Source of the DNA: Prochlorococcus sp. AG-347-G22
GTDB lineage: Bacteria > Cyanobacteriota > Cyanobacteriia > PCC-6307 > Cyanobiaceae
NCBI GenBank assembly: GCA_003281635.1
Contig: QCBK01000001.1
Coordinates: 96,120-160,119, forward strand
Length of the DNA stretch: 64,000 nt
Reading direction: 5' to 3'
Both the position numbers and the translations under genes were made by a program. Positions 50,065 to 58,872 of this stretch are shown here, in pieces (within the stretch, counting starts at the first letter, position 1; every line of letters starts with the position of its first letter). The notes under the pieces are model-generated. The model was given only the letters and a program-made list of their open reading frames with translations, searched no databases and was not told the origin of the DNA.

Positions 50065-50907
50065 TTATTTTTTTTGATCAGCCGCTAAACGCATTTCTTT
50101 ACAAAACTCACCAACATGATCGACAACATCTTTTTCACTTGAGCTCGAGATTCGTTTTACAAATGCACTACCAATAATTACTCCATCTGCTCCCCACTCA
50201 CGAACTTTATTAACATGTTCTGGAGTTGATATTCCAAAACCAACAGCAATTGGATTGCTATTTACATCTTTTAATTTAGCAATAAGATTTTCTACTCTAT
50301 TTTCCATTTTGTTTCTCTCCCCAGTGACACCTGTAACACTGACTAAATAAGTAAAGCCTTTTGTATGATTTGATATTTGTTTCATTCTTTCAAAAGGAGT
50401 AGTTGGCGCTACTAATAAAATTAAGTCCATAGAATAGTTACTAACTATTTTAGAAAATTTATAAGCTTCCTCCAAAGGGAGGTCAGGAACTATTAGTCCA
50501 GAAACTCCAGCATCAGATGCCATCTCACAAAACCTTTCAAAGCCAAAACATAGTAATGGATTCAAGTAAGAAAAAAGGATGATGGGGATATTTAATTTAC
50601 CTTTTAAAGACTCTAAAAGTATAATTACTTTTCTTAAGCTGGTACCTGACTTTAAGGCGCGAGAGGCCGCCACTTGAATAACAGGTCCATCTGCAAGTGG
50701 GTCACTATACGGGATACCTAATTCAATAAGGTCAGCTCCATTTTCTTGTAACTTTAATAAGATCTCAGACGTTATTTCAATATTGGGATCCCCAGCCATT
50801 ATAAAAGGCATTAAAGCAAATTTTTTTTTATTTTTTAACTCACAAAACATCTCATCTACCTTAGATAAAGATTCATTTTTAGTAATTTGCATTTTGTTAT
50901 CTTTCAT
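50065..50907 (-). CDS. trpA: Tryptophan synthase alpha chain
   Basis: Releases indole from indole-3-glycerol phosphate. ALMPFIMAGDPN with DLIELGIPYSDPLADGPVIQ carries catalytic Glu and Asp, followed by SVTGVTGERN, VGFGISTPEH and GADGVIIGSAFV of the phosphate site. 280 residues; an in-frame ATG five codons in is an equally possible start. It lies 28 bases after the DUF3007 gene, in the ndhL-DUF3007-trpA order conserved in cyanobacteria. Confidence 0.95.
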   Translation of the reverse strand: MKDNKMQITKNESLSKVDEMFCELKNKKKFALMPFIMAGDPNIEITSEILLKLQENGADLIELGIPYSDPLADGPVIQVAASRALKSGTSLRKVIILLESLKGKLNIPIILFSYLNPLLCFGFERFCEMASDAGVSGLIVPDLPLEEAYKFSKIVSNYSMDLILLVAPTTPFERMKQISNHTKGFTYLVSVTGVTGERNKMENRVENLIAKLKDVNSNPIAVGFGISTPEHVNKVREWGADGVIIGSAFVKRISSSSEKDVVDHVGEFCKEMRLAADQKK

Positions 50908-50935
50908 AATTTTTAGATATTTTTCTATGAAAAAT

Positions 50936-51256
50936 TTATGGATTTTTCTCTAAATCTTCCATAAGTTTTTGCTGCTCTTCCTTTGATAATGAGTTGAATT
51001 TGGTTTCTAGTTTATCATTAACAACTTTTTCATACTCTTTTCTATAACGCTTCCTTTGTTCCATAAAAGTCATTTTTCCATTTACAACTCTATAAACATA
51101 AGATGTTACCCAAGTAATAACAATCAAAATCAAGATGCAACTTGATAGAGCAGTGGCTGTAAAATTATCGATACCAATCTGCGGTGAAAAATAATAACTA
51201 ATTAATCCTATTAATGAAATAAATAAACCTATTTGTATAACTTTTCCTTTAGTCAA
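50936..51256 (-). CDS. DUF3007 family membrane protein
   Basis: 106 residues from TTG at 51256. Two membrane segments (about 6-22 and 33-52) are followed by a charged tail with VVNGKMTFMEQRKRYRKEYE, the pattern of DUF3007, found next to ndhL in cyanobacteria. Its gene order suggests a link with NDH-1 or thylakoids, not proven. It lies four bases after ndhL. Confidence 0.78.
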   Translation of the reverse strand: MTKGKVIQIGLFISLIGLISYYFSPQIGIDNFTATALSSCILILIVITWVTSYVYRVVNGKMTFMEQRKRYRKEYEKVVNDKLETKFNSLSKEEQQKLMEDLEKNP

Positions 51257-51260
51257 TTAT

Positions 51261-51494
51261 TTACCCTTTACCACTTCCTTTTAGTCTGAGATTTAAAAAT
51301 GGAGAAAATAAAATTAAACCTGGAAAGAAAAGAAATACAAGGCCATAAATTCCTAATCTTTCAAATTTGCCCATAATATTCCATCTATTATTCATCCAGT
51401 AAAATAGAAACAATGGGATAACCAATAAATAGGTAGAAATAATTCCGATATAAGCAACTAAAGTAGCGAATGAATTATTGAAAAAACTTTCCAT
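51261..51494 (-). CDS. ndhL: NDH-1 complex subunit NdhL
   Basis: 77-residue membrane subunit specific to oxyphototroph NDH-1, which in cyanobacteria is needed for respiratory and cyclic electron flow. Two hydrophobic segments (about 10-34 and 47-64) are joined by [17 protein letters not shown], and the end is the basic LRLKGSGKG. Size and order with DUF3007 and trpA match other cyanobacteria. ndhD is 24 kb away in the window. Confidence 0.88.
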   Translation of the reverse strand: MESFFNNSFATLVAYIGIISTYLLVIPLFLFYWMNNRWNIMGKFERLGIYGLVFLFFPGLILFSPFLNLRLKGSGKG

Positions 51495-51572
51495 TTTAAT
51501 TTTTGGTTACTTAGTTAAAACATAACAACTATTGGAAGTTATCGTCAGAACTAAAAATAAATAATTAAATAA

Positions 51573-51658
51573 TGGGAGTGGGGGGACTTGAACCCCCACG
51601 AGCTAAATCGCTCGACGGATTTTAAGTCCGGCGCGTCTACCAATTCCGCCACACTCCC
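51573..51658 (-). tRNA. trnL-UAA: tRNA-Leu (anticodon UAA)
   Basis: A complete type II tRNA is read on the minus strand. The acceptor GGGAGTG pairs with CACTCCC, the discriminator is A, the anticodon loop reads CTTAAAA with UAA at 34-36, a long variable arm (GAGC...GCTC) marks leucine, and the T arm is GGGGG-TTCAAGT-CCCCC. CCA is not encoded. No intron is present, unlike the group I intron in many cyanobacterial tRNA-Leu(UAA) genes. It lies between pyrC and ndhL on the same strand. Confidence 0.97.
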
Positions 51659-51679
51659 AAAGGAATTTTGCGCTTTCTA

Positions 51680-51709
51680 ATCGTAGCTGAAAGAAACCCA
51701 TTTAACCAA
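51680..51709 (-). promoter_or_regulatory. Possible promoter of tRNA-Leu
   Basis: Read on the minus strand, TTGGTT (51704-51709) and TACGAT (51680-51685) are spaced by 18 bases, close to -35 and -10 consensus, and lie 22 bases before the mature 5' end. This would let the tRNA be transcribed separately from pyrC. Confidence 0.35.
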
Positions 51710-51761
51710 GAAAAATTGGAATATTTACACTTTTATAATTGTCAGATTAAAATCTTTTTTT

Positions 51762-52811
51762 TTAATTTACTATCCCATCTATTTGCCATTGTAAAGTTTC
51801 TCCTGCATGAAATGGTTTTATTTGCCCGACAATATTTTTTTCTTCAAAAACATCAATAAATTCTTTAATTTTATTAGGTCTAGAAACTAATTTCAATTTT
51901 TCTTTATTTGGGGGCAAATTGTAAAAATTAGGACCATTCAAACTTGCAAACTTTTCAAAGTTATCTAGAGCATCCTCCTCTTCAAATACCGTTAGATAGC
52001 TTTCTATTGCTACTGGCGAATTAAAAATACCTGCACATCCACAAAAAGCCTTCCATTTCCTAAGATGTGGAGCAGAGTCAGTTCCCAAGAAAAAACATTT
52101 TTCCCCACTTGTTGCAGCTTTCCTTAACGCGAGTCTATTATTTTCTCTCTTAGCAACTGGTAAGCAGTAAAAATCACTATTTAAACCTCCAAAAAACATT
52201 GCATTTCTATTTATATGCAAATGATGCGGAGTGATAGTAGCTCCAATATTATTTTCTTGAACAAAATTCACTGCATAAGAGGTAGTTATATGTTCTAAAA
52301 CGATTTTTAATTTTGGAAATCTTTTAGTTATTTGAGAAAGTTCTTTATCTATAAAAACTTCTTCTCTATCGAATACATCTACTTCAGAATCAGTCACTTC
52401 CCCATGAATTAAAAGAGGCATTCCAGAATCTTGCATTAATTCAAAGATCTTATATAGATTTTCTATTTTCCTAACTCCATGACTGGAATTAGTTGTGACA
52501 TTAGCAGGATATAATTTTGCTGCGAAAAAGACATTATTTTTAAAACCATTTATTAGTTCCCTTTTATCAGTCTCATCTGTAAGATAAATTGTCATTAGTG
52601 GTTCAAACTTAGAACTTTCTGGTAACGCTTCAACAATAGATTTCCTATAAGATATAGCGCTATTGATTGATGTTATGGGACTTTTAGTATTTGGCATTAC
52701 AATGGCTCTTCCAAAATATTTTGAAGTAAAATGAATGATATTTTTTAATACAAGACCTTCCCTTAAATGTAAATGCCAATCATCAGGTTTTATTATGGTA
52801 AAAGTCTTCAA
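51762..52811 (-). CDS. pyrC: Dihydroorotase (type II, PyrC)
   Basis: Third step of pyrimidine synthesis. DDWHLHLREG near residue 10-19 holds two metal histidines, FAAKLYPANVT the carboxylated lysine, LIHGEV and LEHITT further ligand histidines, and GTDSAPH the catalytic Asp. 349 residues is normal for the short type II enzyme. The only good start is TTG at 52811, preceded 15 bases upstream by an 11-base perfect inverted repeat. It diverges from the exchanger gene across 119 bases. Confidence 0.94.
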   Translation of the reverse strand: MKTFTIIKPDDWHLHLREGLVLKNIIHFTSKYFGRAIVMPNTKSPITSINSAISYRKSIVEALPESSKFEPLMTIYLTDETDKRELINGFKNNVFFAAKLYPANVTTNSSHGVRKIENLYKIFELMQDSGMPLLIHGEVTDSEVDVFDREEVFIDKELSQITKRFPKLKIVLEHITTSYAVNFVQENNIGATITPHHLHINRNAMFFGGLNSDFYCLPVAKRENNRLALRKAATSGEKCFFLGTDSAPHLRKWKAFCGCAGIFNSPVAIESYLTVFEEEDALDNFEKFASLNGPNFYNLPPNKEKLKLVSRPNKIKEFIDVFEEKNIVGQIKPFHAGETLQWQIDGIVN

Positions 52812-52826
52812 AATTTTTTCTATTTA

Positions 52827-52855
52827 GTCAATTTTAACAGCAAATTAAAATTGAC
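52827..52855 (-). promoter_or_regulatory. 11-bp perfect inverted repeat upstream of pyrC
   Basis: GTCAATTTTAA (52827-52837) pairs exactly with 52845-52855 around a seven-base loop. It ends 15 bases before the pyrC TTG, with an ATAGAAAAAATTTTG stretch between hairpin and start. In enteric bacteria pyrC is controlled by a leader hairpin that blocks ribosome binding; whether that applies here is inference. It could equally be a protein-binding palindrome serving both divergent genes. Confidence 0.5.
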
Positions 52856-52930
52856 AATAATTTATAGATATTCGAGGATAGTTATTACCCAATTATGAAA
52901 ATTTTTATTATCTAAATATAAAGCCTAAAT

Positions 52931-54010
52931 ATGAGTAATTTTTTATTTCCAATAATAGAAATAGTTTTAGGCGTAGTTCTACTTTTTGCTGGAGGAGAGT
53001 TCTTTATTCAAGGAGCCATATTTTTATCTTTAATTTTAGGAATTCCCCAAATAGTAATTGGTTTGACAGTTGTTTCTCTTGGAACGAGCTCTCCTGAGTT
53101 GTTGGTAAGTTTAAGTTCAATTTTAAAAGGCAGTGATTCGCTTGCTGCAAGCAATGTAATTGGAAGCAATATTTTTAATGTTCTCGTTGTTTTGGGTATA
53201 AGCTCTTTAATAACACCTCTTAAGGTAAAAAGCAGAATAGTCAGAAGAGATGTGCCTCTTTTAATGGCAATTTCTTGTGCAGTTTGGGCTATGTCATCAA
53301 CAGGCTTATTGACATTGCAAGCTGGAATATTTCTAATATTTTGTTTAATCTTAAATACAATATGGGAAATCAATACAATTAAGGAGAGAGGAGATGAGAC
53401 AAAAGATGCTGAACCTGAGATAGAAGAATTAAAAGATAACTATAAAGGGAAATTTAACATTTTACTAAAGTTAATATTGGGAATATTTCTTTTAAGCTTT
53501 GGTTCAAATATCTTAGTAAATGGTTCTCAAACGCTTGCTTCACTTTTGGGTGTAAATGAAATTGTTATTGGTTTAACTATCGTCGCCACTGGGACATCTT
53601 TACCAGAATTAGTAACTTCAATAATTGCTGCATTTAAAGGCAAAACAGATCTTGCGATTGGGAATGTAATAGGAAGCAATTTGCTCAATCAACTTTTAAT
53701 CCTTGGAAGTTGTAGTATTTTTTCAGGATTTAAAGGTTTAGTAATTGAACAAAGTCTTATAAAAGTTGACTTACCTTTTATGGTTTTAACCACCTTTGCA
53801 TGCTTACCAATTTTCTGGAGCAAAGGAAAAATTACCAGAATTGAAGGATTTATTTTGCTTAATCTTTATATTTTCTACATTCTAGATAAGATACTTTTCC
53901 TTAAAGGATTTAACTTCCTTTATGAATTAAGGATAGGTTTGTTTATTTACTTTGCGTTACTTATAGTGTTTCTGGTTGTTCAAGAAAAATTTAAACTTTC
54001 TAATTCATAA
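52931..54010 (+). CDS. CaCA-family Na+(K+)/Ca2+ or H+/Ca2+ exchanger, YrbG-like
   Basis: 359 residues with about ten membrane segments in two halves. Each half contains an alpha repeat: LGTSSPELLVSL with SNVIGSNIFNVLVVLG, and ATGTSLPELVTSI with GNVIGSNLLNQLLILG, carrying the acidic residues that bind the cation. An acidic loop (about 155-170) separates the halves. The YrbG subgroup is likely; the counter-ion is unknown. Its stop is two bases from that of the convergent gor. Confidence 0.88.
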   Translation: MSNFLFPIIEIVLGVVLLFAGGEFFIQGAIFLSLILGIPQIVIGLTVVSLGTSSPELLVSLSSILKGSDSLAASNVIGSNIFNVLVVLGISSLITPLKVKSRIVRRDVPLLMAISCAVWAMSSTGLLTLQAGIFLIFCLILNTIWEINTIKERGDETKDAEPEIEELKDNYKGKFNILLKLILGIFLLSFGSNILVNGSQTLASLLGVNEIVIGLTIVATGTSLPELVTSIIAAFKGKTDLAIGNVIGSNLLNQLLILGSCSIFSGFKGLVIEQSLIKVDLPFMVLTTFACLPIFWSKGKITRIEGFILLNLYIFYILDKILFLKGFNFLYELRIGLFIYFALLIVFLVVQEKFKLSNS

Positions 54011-54012
54011 TT

Positions 54013-55377
54013 TTATCCATACATAGTCACAAATTCTTCTGAGATGGTTGGATGCAAAGCCATAGTAATATCAAAGTCTTTTTTTGTAATTCCTGCATTT
54101 AATGAAATTGACACCATTTGAATAATCTCCGATGATGTTTCTCCAAACATATGACATCCTAGGACTTTGTCAGTTAGCTTATGAACTACAATCTTCAACA
54201 TACATTTAGATTTATTCTTTTTAAAGGTATTAGACATAGGGGTAAATTTACATTTAAAAATTTTTATATTCTTTTCAGAGTAAATCTCTTTAGCTCTTTT
54301 CTCACATAAGCCAACTGTTGAAATTTCTGGAATAGTAAAAACGGCCTTAGGGATATATTCATAATTTACTTTTCTTTTTTGGTCATTAAAAAAATTATCC
54401 GAAAAAACTCTCCCTTGCTCTATTGCTACTGGAGTTAAGTTAGGTTTATTTATGATATCACCAACGGCAAATATATTTGCATTGCTTGTTTGATTAAGTT
54501 CATCAACATCTAAATATTGGCCATCCATCTTTAGATTTAAAAAATCTAAATTTAAAGGCAAAAGATTTGGTTCTCTTCCTGTTGCAATAAGGATATTATT
54601 AGTTAGGAGTTTTTCCCCTGAGTTTAGGGTAGATTCCAGATTCCCATTAACTCTCTTGATAGACTTTAATTGAGTATTGTTAATTATATTTATTTCAGCA
54701 AAAGTAGGTGATTCTTCTAGGCATGAAGAAAGATCCTCATCAAAACCTTTAAGTAAATTTTGACCCCTAATTAATTGAGTTACTTCAGTACCTAAATTTC
54801 TAAAAATGGAAGCAAATTCACAGGCAATATATCCTCCCCCAACTATTAATATTGACTTGGGAAAATTTTCTAGTTCAAAAATATCATCACTCGTCCATGC
54901 CAAATCTACCCCAGGAATATTTAATTTCTTTGGTTTACCTCCAACTGAAATAAGGATTTTTTTTGAACTTATTTTATTTTTAATTTTCTTCGTTTTTGGA
55001 CAAATAATTTCTAATTCATTTTGACTAGTAAATCTTCCTAAGCCCTCAAAAATAGTTACATTCAATTTTTTTAGAGAGTTTCTATGCAAATTACTTAATC
55101 TAGAAACCTCCTCTCTAACATTCTTCAATAAAATATTTGATTCAAAATTAATACCTTCATTTTTTAATCCATATCCTTCAGAAGAATCCATATTTTTTTT
55201 ACTTTTAGCTGCATAAACCATCAATTTTTTAGGAACACATCCCCTTATCACACAAGTTCCTCCTATTTGATTTACTTCAATGATTGCGACTTTTGCTCCA
55301 TAACTAGCCGCACGTTTAGCCGCCGCGAGTCCTCCAGATCCAGCGCCAACAACAATTAAATCAAATTCAAATTCCAA
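54013..55377 (-). CDS. gor: Glutathione reductase
   Basis: Flavoprotein that reduces GSSG with NADPH. FAD site VVGAGSGGLAAAKRAA opens the protein, the redox disulfide is Cys42-Cys47 in GGTCVIRGCVPKK, a second Rossmann motif VGGGYIACEFA binds NADPH, and HPTISEEFV contains the dimer-partner His and Glu. 454 residues. The start is TTG at 55377, 52 bases from the divergent GST start. It could in principle reduce a related disulfide, but GR fits best. Confidence 0.92.
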   Translation of the reverse strand: MEFEFDLIVVGAGSGGLAAAKRAASYGAKVAIIEVNQIGGTCVIRGCVPKKLMVYAAKSKKNMDSSEGYGLKNEGINFESNILLKNVREEVSRLSNLHRNSLKKLNVTIFEGLGRFTSQNELEIICPKTKKIKNKISSKKILISVGGKPKKLNIPGVDLAWTSDDIFELENFPKSILIVGGGYIACEFASIFRNLGTEVTQLIRGQNLLKGFDEDLSSCLEESPTFAEINIINNTQLKSIKRVNGNLESTLNSGEKLLTNNILIATGREPNLLPLNLDFLNLKMDGQYLDVDELNQTSNANIFAVGDIINKPNLTPVAIEQGRVFSDNFFNDQKRKVNYEYIPKAVFTIPEISTVGLCEKRAKEIYSEKNIKIFKCKFTPMSNTFKKNKSKCMLKIVVHKLTDKVLGCHMFGETSSEIIQMVSISLNAGITKKDFDITMALHPTISEEFVTMYG

Positions 55378-55429
55378 GACTTTTTTTAATCAATTATTAT
55401 AACGATAGTTTATAGCTTTAATTCAAATA

Positions 55430-56659
55430 ATGAATGGGATTTTGACATGGGATGATTTAAATAAATTTGAAGTTGAAGATCTAGATAGAGTCAACGGTAT
55501 AAATAATTCCTACGCTAATCTAAGATTATTTGGGCATAGTGAAAATGATGCAATAGTAACCCTCTTTAGAGATAGGCATTCTTGGTGTCCATACTGCCAG
55601 AAAATTTGGTTATGGCTTGAATATAAGAGAATTCCGTACAGAGTCAAAAAAATAAATATGTTTTGCTACGGTCAAAAAGAAAGTTGGTTTCTTGATAAAG
55701 TCAGATCGGGTAAATTGCCCGCGATCGAATTTAAAGGACAAGTTATAACTGAAAGCGATGATATCATAGCTTTTTTAGAAAATAGATTTGGTGCACTTGG
55801 ATCTTTTATAACATCCGGTAAACTTATTAAAATTCGAGAATTAGAAAGAGTAATTTTCAGATCTTGGTGTAATTGGCTTTGCCGAGAAAACTTTAGCATT
55901 ATAGATAGCAATTTTAGAAAAAAAAGATTTAAAGAATCCATTTCTAAATTCGATAAAATCTTAAGTAGATCAAAATCAGGTTTTATTGATCCATCAGTAT
56001 CTAATACTGGTGATATAGAACCTGGTGTTGGAGATATAATTTTCATTCCCTATATGGAGAGAATAAATGCATCACTTATTTATTATAAAGGGTTTAATTT
56101 AAGATCTAATTATCGTCATGTAGATAACTGGCTTACTCTTTTTGAAGGAACAAGTGCTTATAGAGGCACTCAAGGAGATTTTCATACTCACTCTCATGAC
56201 TTACCCCCTCAAATGGGGGGATGTTATAAAGAAAGCAATGAACAACAGACTACTTTCTCTCAATTAATAGATACAGGCCAGGGTCTAGGTAATTATGAAT
56301 TAAATAAAAATTATGATTCAAAATATTTCGCTAAAATTGCCCTTAAAAGAATAATAAAGCATAAAGACAATTTACTAAAAGTAAATCCATACGATAAAGA
56401 ATCATTTGAGGAATCATTGAGATCAGCATTGACTCACATGATCACAGGTGAAGTAATAATCCCTAAAAAACTCTCAGGAATCTCTTTAAGATACTTAAAA
56501 AATAGAATCTCAGTTCCACGAGATATGCCAATTATTTCAGCAAGATTATTAAGACAATCATTAAATAAAATTGAATCACTGAGTGACATCAATGAGACAG
56601 ATAAATTACCATTAAGTCATAGATATGATCAAGATCCTAGAAAATTTATTTCTAGTTAA
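55430..56659 (+). CDS. Glutathione S-transferase-like protein with CPYC active site and long C-terminal extension
   Basis: 409 residues, unusually long for a GST. The N-terminal thioredoxin-like domain has SWCPYCQKIWLWLEYKRIPY, with Cys53-Pro-Tyr-Cys56 as in glutaredoxins, and LPAIEFKGQVITESDDII at the glutathione-binding Glu-Ser position. A helical C-domain follows to about 240, then a further 160 residues with no clear family. The gene diverges from gor, suggesting a glutathione-linked thiol role such as dehydroascorbate or disulfide reduction. The substrate is inferred at best. Confidence 0.8.
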   Translation: MNGILTWDDLNKFEVEDLDRVNGINNSYANLRLFGHSENDAIVTLFRDRHSWCPYCQKIWLWLEYKRIPYRVKKINMFCYGQKESWFLDKVRSGKLPAIEFKGQVITESDDIIAFLENRFGALGSFITSGKLIKIRELERVIFRSWCNWLCRENFSIIDSNFRKKRFKESISKFDKILSRSKSGFIDPSVSNTGDIEPGVGDIIFIPYMERINASLIYYKGFNLRSNYRHVDNWLTLFEGTSAYRGTQGDFHTHSHDLPPQMGGCYKESNEQQTTFSQLIDTGQGLGNYELNKNYDSKYFAKIALKRIIKHKDNLLKVNPYDKESFEESLRSALTHMITGEVIIPKKLSGISLRYLKNRISVPRDMPIISARLLRQSLNKIESLSDINETDKLPLSHRYDQDPRKFISS

Positions 56660-56667
56660 AGGTAAAA

Positions 56668-58062
56668 CTATAAATTTTTTCTTGAATCTATTTGAAGTAA
56701 ATCTCTTATTTTTTGTACTTGACTTGCAATATTTGGATCAATAGATAATTTTTTTTCAACTTGTTCAATTGCATACATAACTGTTGTATGGTCTTTGCCC
56801 CCAAATTCATCTCCAATTCTTGGTAGGCTTAGATCCGTCCCATGTCGCATAAGATACATCCCTATTTGTCTAGCTTGACTTACTGGTTTTCTCCTACTTG
56901 AACTAATCAATTCATCAGTAGAAACTTTAAAGAAATCTGACACTTTATTAATAACTTGTGTTGGAGTAACAACTACTCCAACACTATTCGGATCAAGCAT
57001 TGGAGCAATTGATTGTACTGTCATTGGCAAACCTGTTATTGATGCAAATGCAACAGCTCTAGTAAATGCTCCCTCCAATTCTCGTATATTCGAACTGAAT
57101 CTTCCAGCTATAAATTGAATTAAATCTCTTGGGAGACTCATCTTTTCTTGTTCAGCCTTTTTTTGAAGGATAGCCGTCCTTGTCTCAAGGTCGGGGGGTT
57201 GAATATCTGCAGTCATACCCATTGAGAATCTAGAAATTAATCTCTCTTGAATTCCCGATAATTGATTTGGAGGTCTGTCACTTGCAATAACTATTTGGCT
57301 TCCTGATTCGTGCAGAGCGTTGAAAGTATGGAAAAATTCTTCCTGTGTATACTCTTTACCTTCTAAAAACTGTATATCGTCTATTAATATCAAATCTACA
57401 TTTCTATATTTATCTCTAATAGCTGTCATTCCATCTCTCCGAATGCCACTAATAACGTCGTTAGTAAAAGTTTCTGTAGAAACATATTTAACTTTTGCTT
57501 CTGGATCTATTTCTACTCGATAATGACCTATTGCTTGCATTAAATGAGTTTTGCCGAGACCTACTCCACCACAAATGAATAATGGATTGAATTCTCTGCC
57601 AGGTGATTCGGCAACAGCTAAGGCCGCAGCATGAGCCAGCCTACTATTTGGACCTACAACAAATCTTTTAAAGACGTAGCGTAAATTTAAACCATTAGGA
57701 TTTTTGGATCGATTTTTTTGAGAAATATCTTGGCTATTATTAGGAAATGGTTTTGTATTATGACTAACGACCTTTTCGTCCAGATTATCTTTATTTGTTA
57801 AATCGGTGGTGATATTTGATTCAGATTTAAAAACAACTTTTACATCGTGGCCACAAATTTCTTTTGCAGCTTTTTCAATAGTTTCACAATAATTCTTTCT
57901 TAACCAATCACTAGAAAATGTATTGGGAGCAACTAGGGTCAATAAACCATTCTCAAAACAATTAAATTTAGCAGGCCTTATCCAAGTCTCAAATGAAGGC
58001 TTACTTAAAGTTTTTTGAAGTGATCGTTGAACTTCCGCCCAAATAGGATTAGTTGCTTGCAA
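56668..58062 (-). CDS. dnaA: Chromosomal replication initiator DnaA
   Basis: 464 residues, all four domains: N-terminal helicase-loading domain (WAEVQRSLQ to about 80), a Ser/Asn-rich linker, the AAA+ domain with the P-loop [13 protein letters not shown] (about 164-176) and [11 protein letters not shown], and the C-terminal DNA-binding domain with [14 protein letters not shown]. The start is TTG at 58062; no alternative fits. There are no clustered DnaA boxes (TTATCCACA-like) around the gene, so oriC is not here. A 15-base palindrome lies 12 bases upstream. Its stop is eight bases from that of the GST gene. Confidence 0.96.
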   Translation of the reverse strand: MQATNPIWAEVQRSLQKTLSKPSFETWIRPAKFNCFENGLLTLVAPNTFSSDWLRKNYCETIEKAAKEICGHDVKVVFKSESNITTDLTNKDNLDEKVVSHNTKPFPNNSQDISQKNRSKNPNGLNLRYVFKRFVVGPNSRLAHAAALAVAESPGREFNPLFICGGVGLGKTHLMQAIGHYRVEIDPEAKVKYVSTETFTNDVISGIRRDGMTAIRDKYRNVDLILIDDIQFLEGKEYTQEEFFHTFNALHESGSQIVIASDRPPNQLSGIQERLISRFSMGMTADIQPPDLETRTAILQKKAEQEKMSLPRDLIQFIAGRFSSNIRELEGAFTRAVAFASITGLPMTVQSIAPMLDPNSVGVVVTPTQVINKVSDFFKVSTDELISSSRRKPVSQARQIGMYLMRHGTDLSLPRIGDEFGGKDHTTVMYAIEQVEKKLSIDPNIASQVQKIRDLLQIDSRKNL

Positions 58063-58074
58063 AATTTTTTTCTA

Positions 58075-58089
58075 TAGATTACTAATCTA
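58075..58089 (-). promoter_or_regulatory. 15-base palindrome upstream of dnaA
   Basis: TAGATTA-C-TAATCTA is a perfect seven-base inverted repeat around one base. It lies 12 bases before the dnaA TTG and at the edge of the longest divergent frame. As a compact palindrome it looks more like an operator than a hairpin. It is separated from the start by ATAGAAAAAAATTTTG, nearly the same stretch as before pyrC. No binding protein can be named. Confidence 0.4.
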
Positions 58090-58231
58090 GTTGGAATTTT
58101 ATAATTGGCCATTATCAAATCATAAGATCACGACAAATTTAAAATTATTTAACAATGCATCATCTAAATTGATAAAGTCAGTTTTTATTTTTTTTAATAG
58201 GCATATAATTATTTCAATTCTTCCTACAATT

Positions 58232-58867
58232 TTGGATAAAGCATTACTTATTATCATGGCTAAATGGCATGGTTTTGGTAGATGCAAAACAAGGTTATCA
58301 AAAGATATAGGTAAAAGTAATTCGGTAAAAGTACAAAGTGTGATGACCAAACACACAATTTCAGTCGCCAAATCTCTCCAAAAAACAAAACTAATTGATA
58401 TTTCTATAGCCATATCTGGTTTAGGAGAAAAAAATTGTAGAAGATGGTCCAAAGAATTAGGCATCAAAAAATTTAATTTACAGGGTAAAGGTTGCCTGGG
58501 AGAAAAAATGAAAAGGCAAATAGTTTTAAACAAGAAATTTTGCGCTAGACATAATATTAAAAATATTATTTTTATCGGAACTGACCTCCCAGATTTATGC
58601 CATCAAGATTTATTGAATACTCAAAATAAGCTACAACAAAATGACCTTATTATAGGACCATCTAATGACGGAGGATATTGGCTTATTGGTTTATCAGAAA
58701 AAATAATGTCAACTCATCTATATTTACCTTTTATCAACATTAAATGGGGGACAGAAAATGTTCTTCAAAATACAATTAATAATTTTGCTTCTTTAAAATT
58801 TAAATCCAAGTTTTTAGATAAAAAAATAGATATAGATACAATATCTGATATCGAAAATAGAAAGTAA
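58232..58867 (+). CDS. CofC-like nucleotidyltransferase-fold protein (DUF2064, TIGR04282 type)
   Basis: 211 residues from a TTG at 58232, just before the strand LLIIMAKWHGFGRCKTRLSK that opens the DUF2064 fold. The frame is open to another TTG at 58091, which would add 47 residues with no family match, and a start at the ATG 58256 would cut into the first strand. FIGTDLPDLCHQDLL and GPSNDGGYWLIGL are the metal- and sugar-binding segments. This type is called transferase 1 of the radical-SAM/selenodomain-associated set. The GT2 gene follows after five bases, as is usual for this pair. Product unknown. Confidence 0.75.
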   Translation: MDKALLIIMAKWHGFGRCKTRLSKDIGKSNSVKVQSVMTKHTISVAKSLQKTKLIDISIAISGLGEKNCRRWSKELGIKKFNLQGKGCLGEKMKRQIVLNKKFCARHNIKNIIFIGTDLPDLCHQDLLNTQNKLQQNDLIIGPSNDGGYWLIGLSEKIMSTHLYLPFINIKWGTENVLQNTINNFASLKFKSKFLDKKIDIDTISDIENRK

Positions 58868-58872
58868 TCAAC

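Noticed and set aside
51668..51859. 63-codon plus-strand frame between tRNA-Leu and pyrC
   Set aside because: Half lies antisense to the pyrC 3' end, and no conserved pattern or ribosome site is seen.
56600..58230. Replication origin near dnaA
   Set aside because: No clustered DnaA boxes or AT-rich repeat array around dnaA; in Prochlorococcus the origin is elsewhere, near dnaN.
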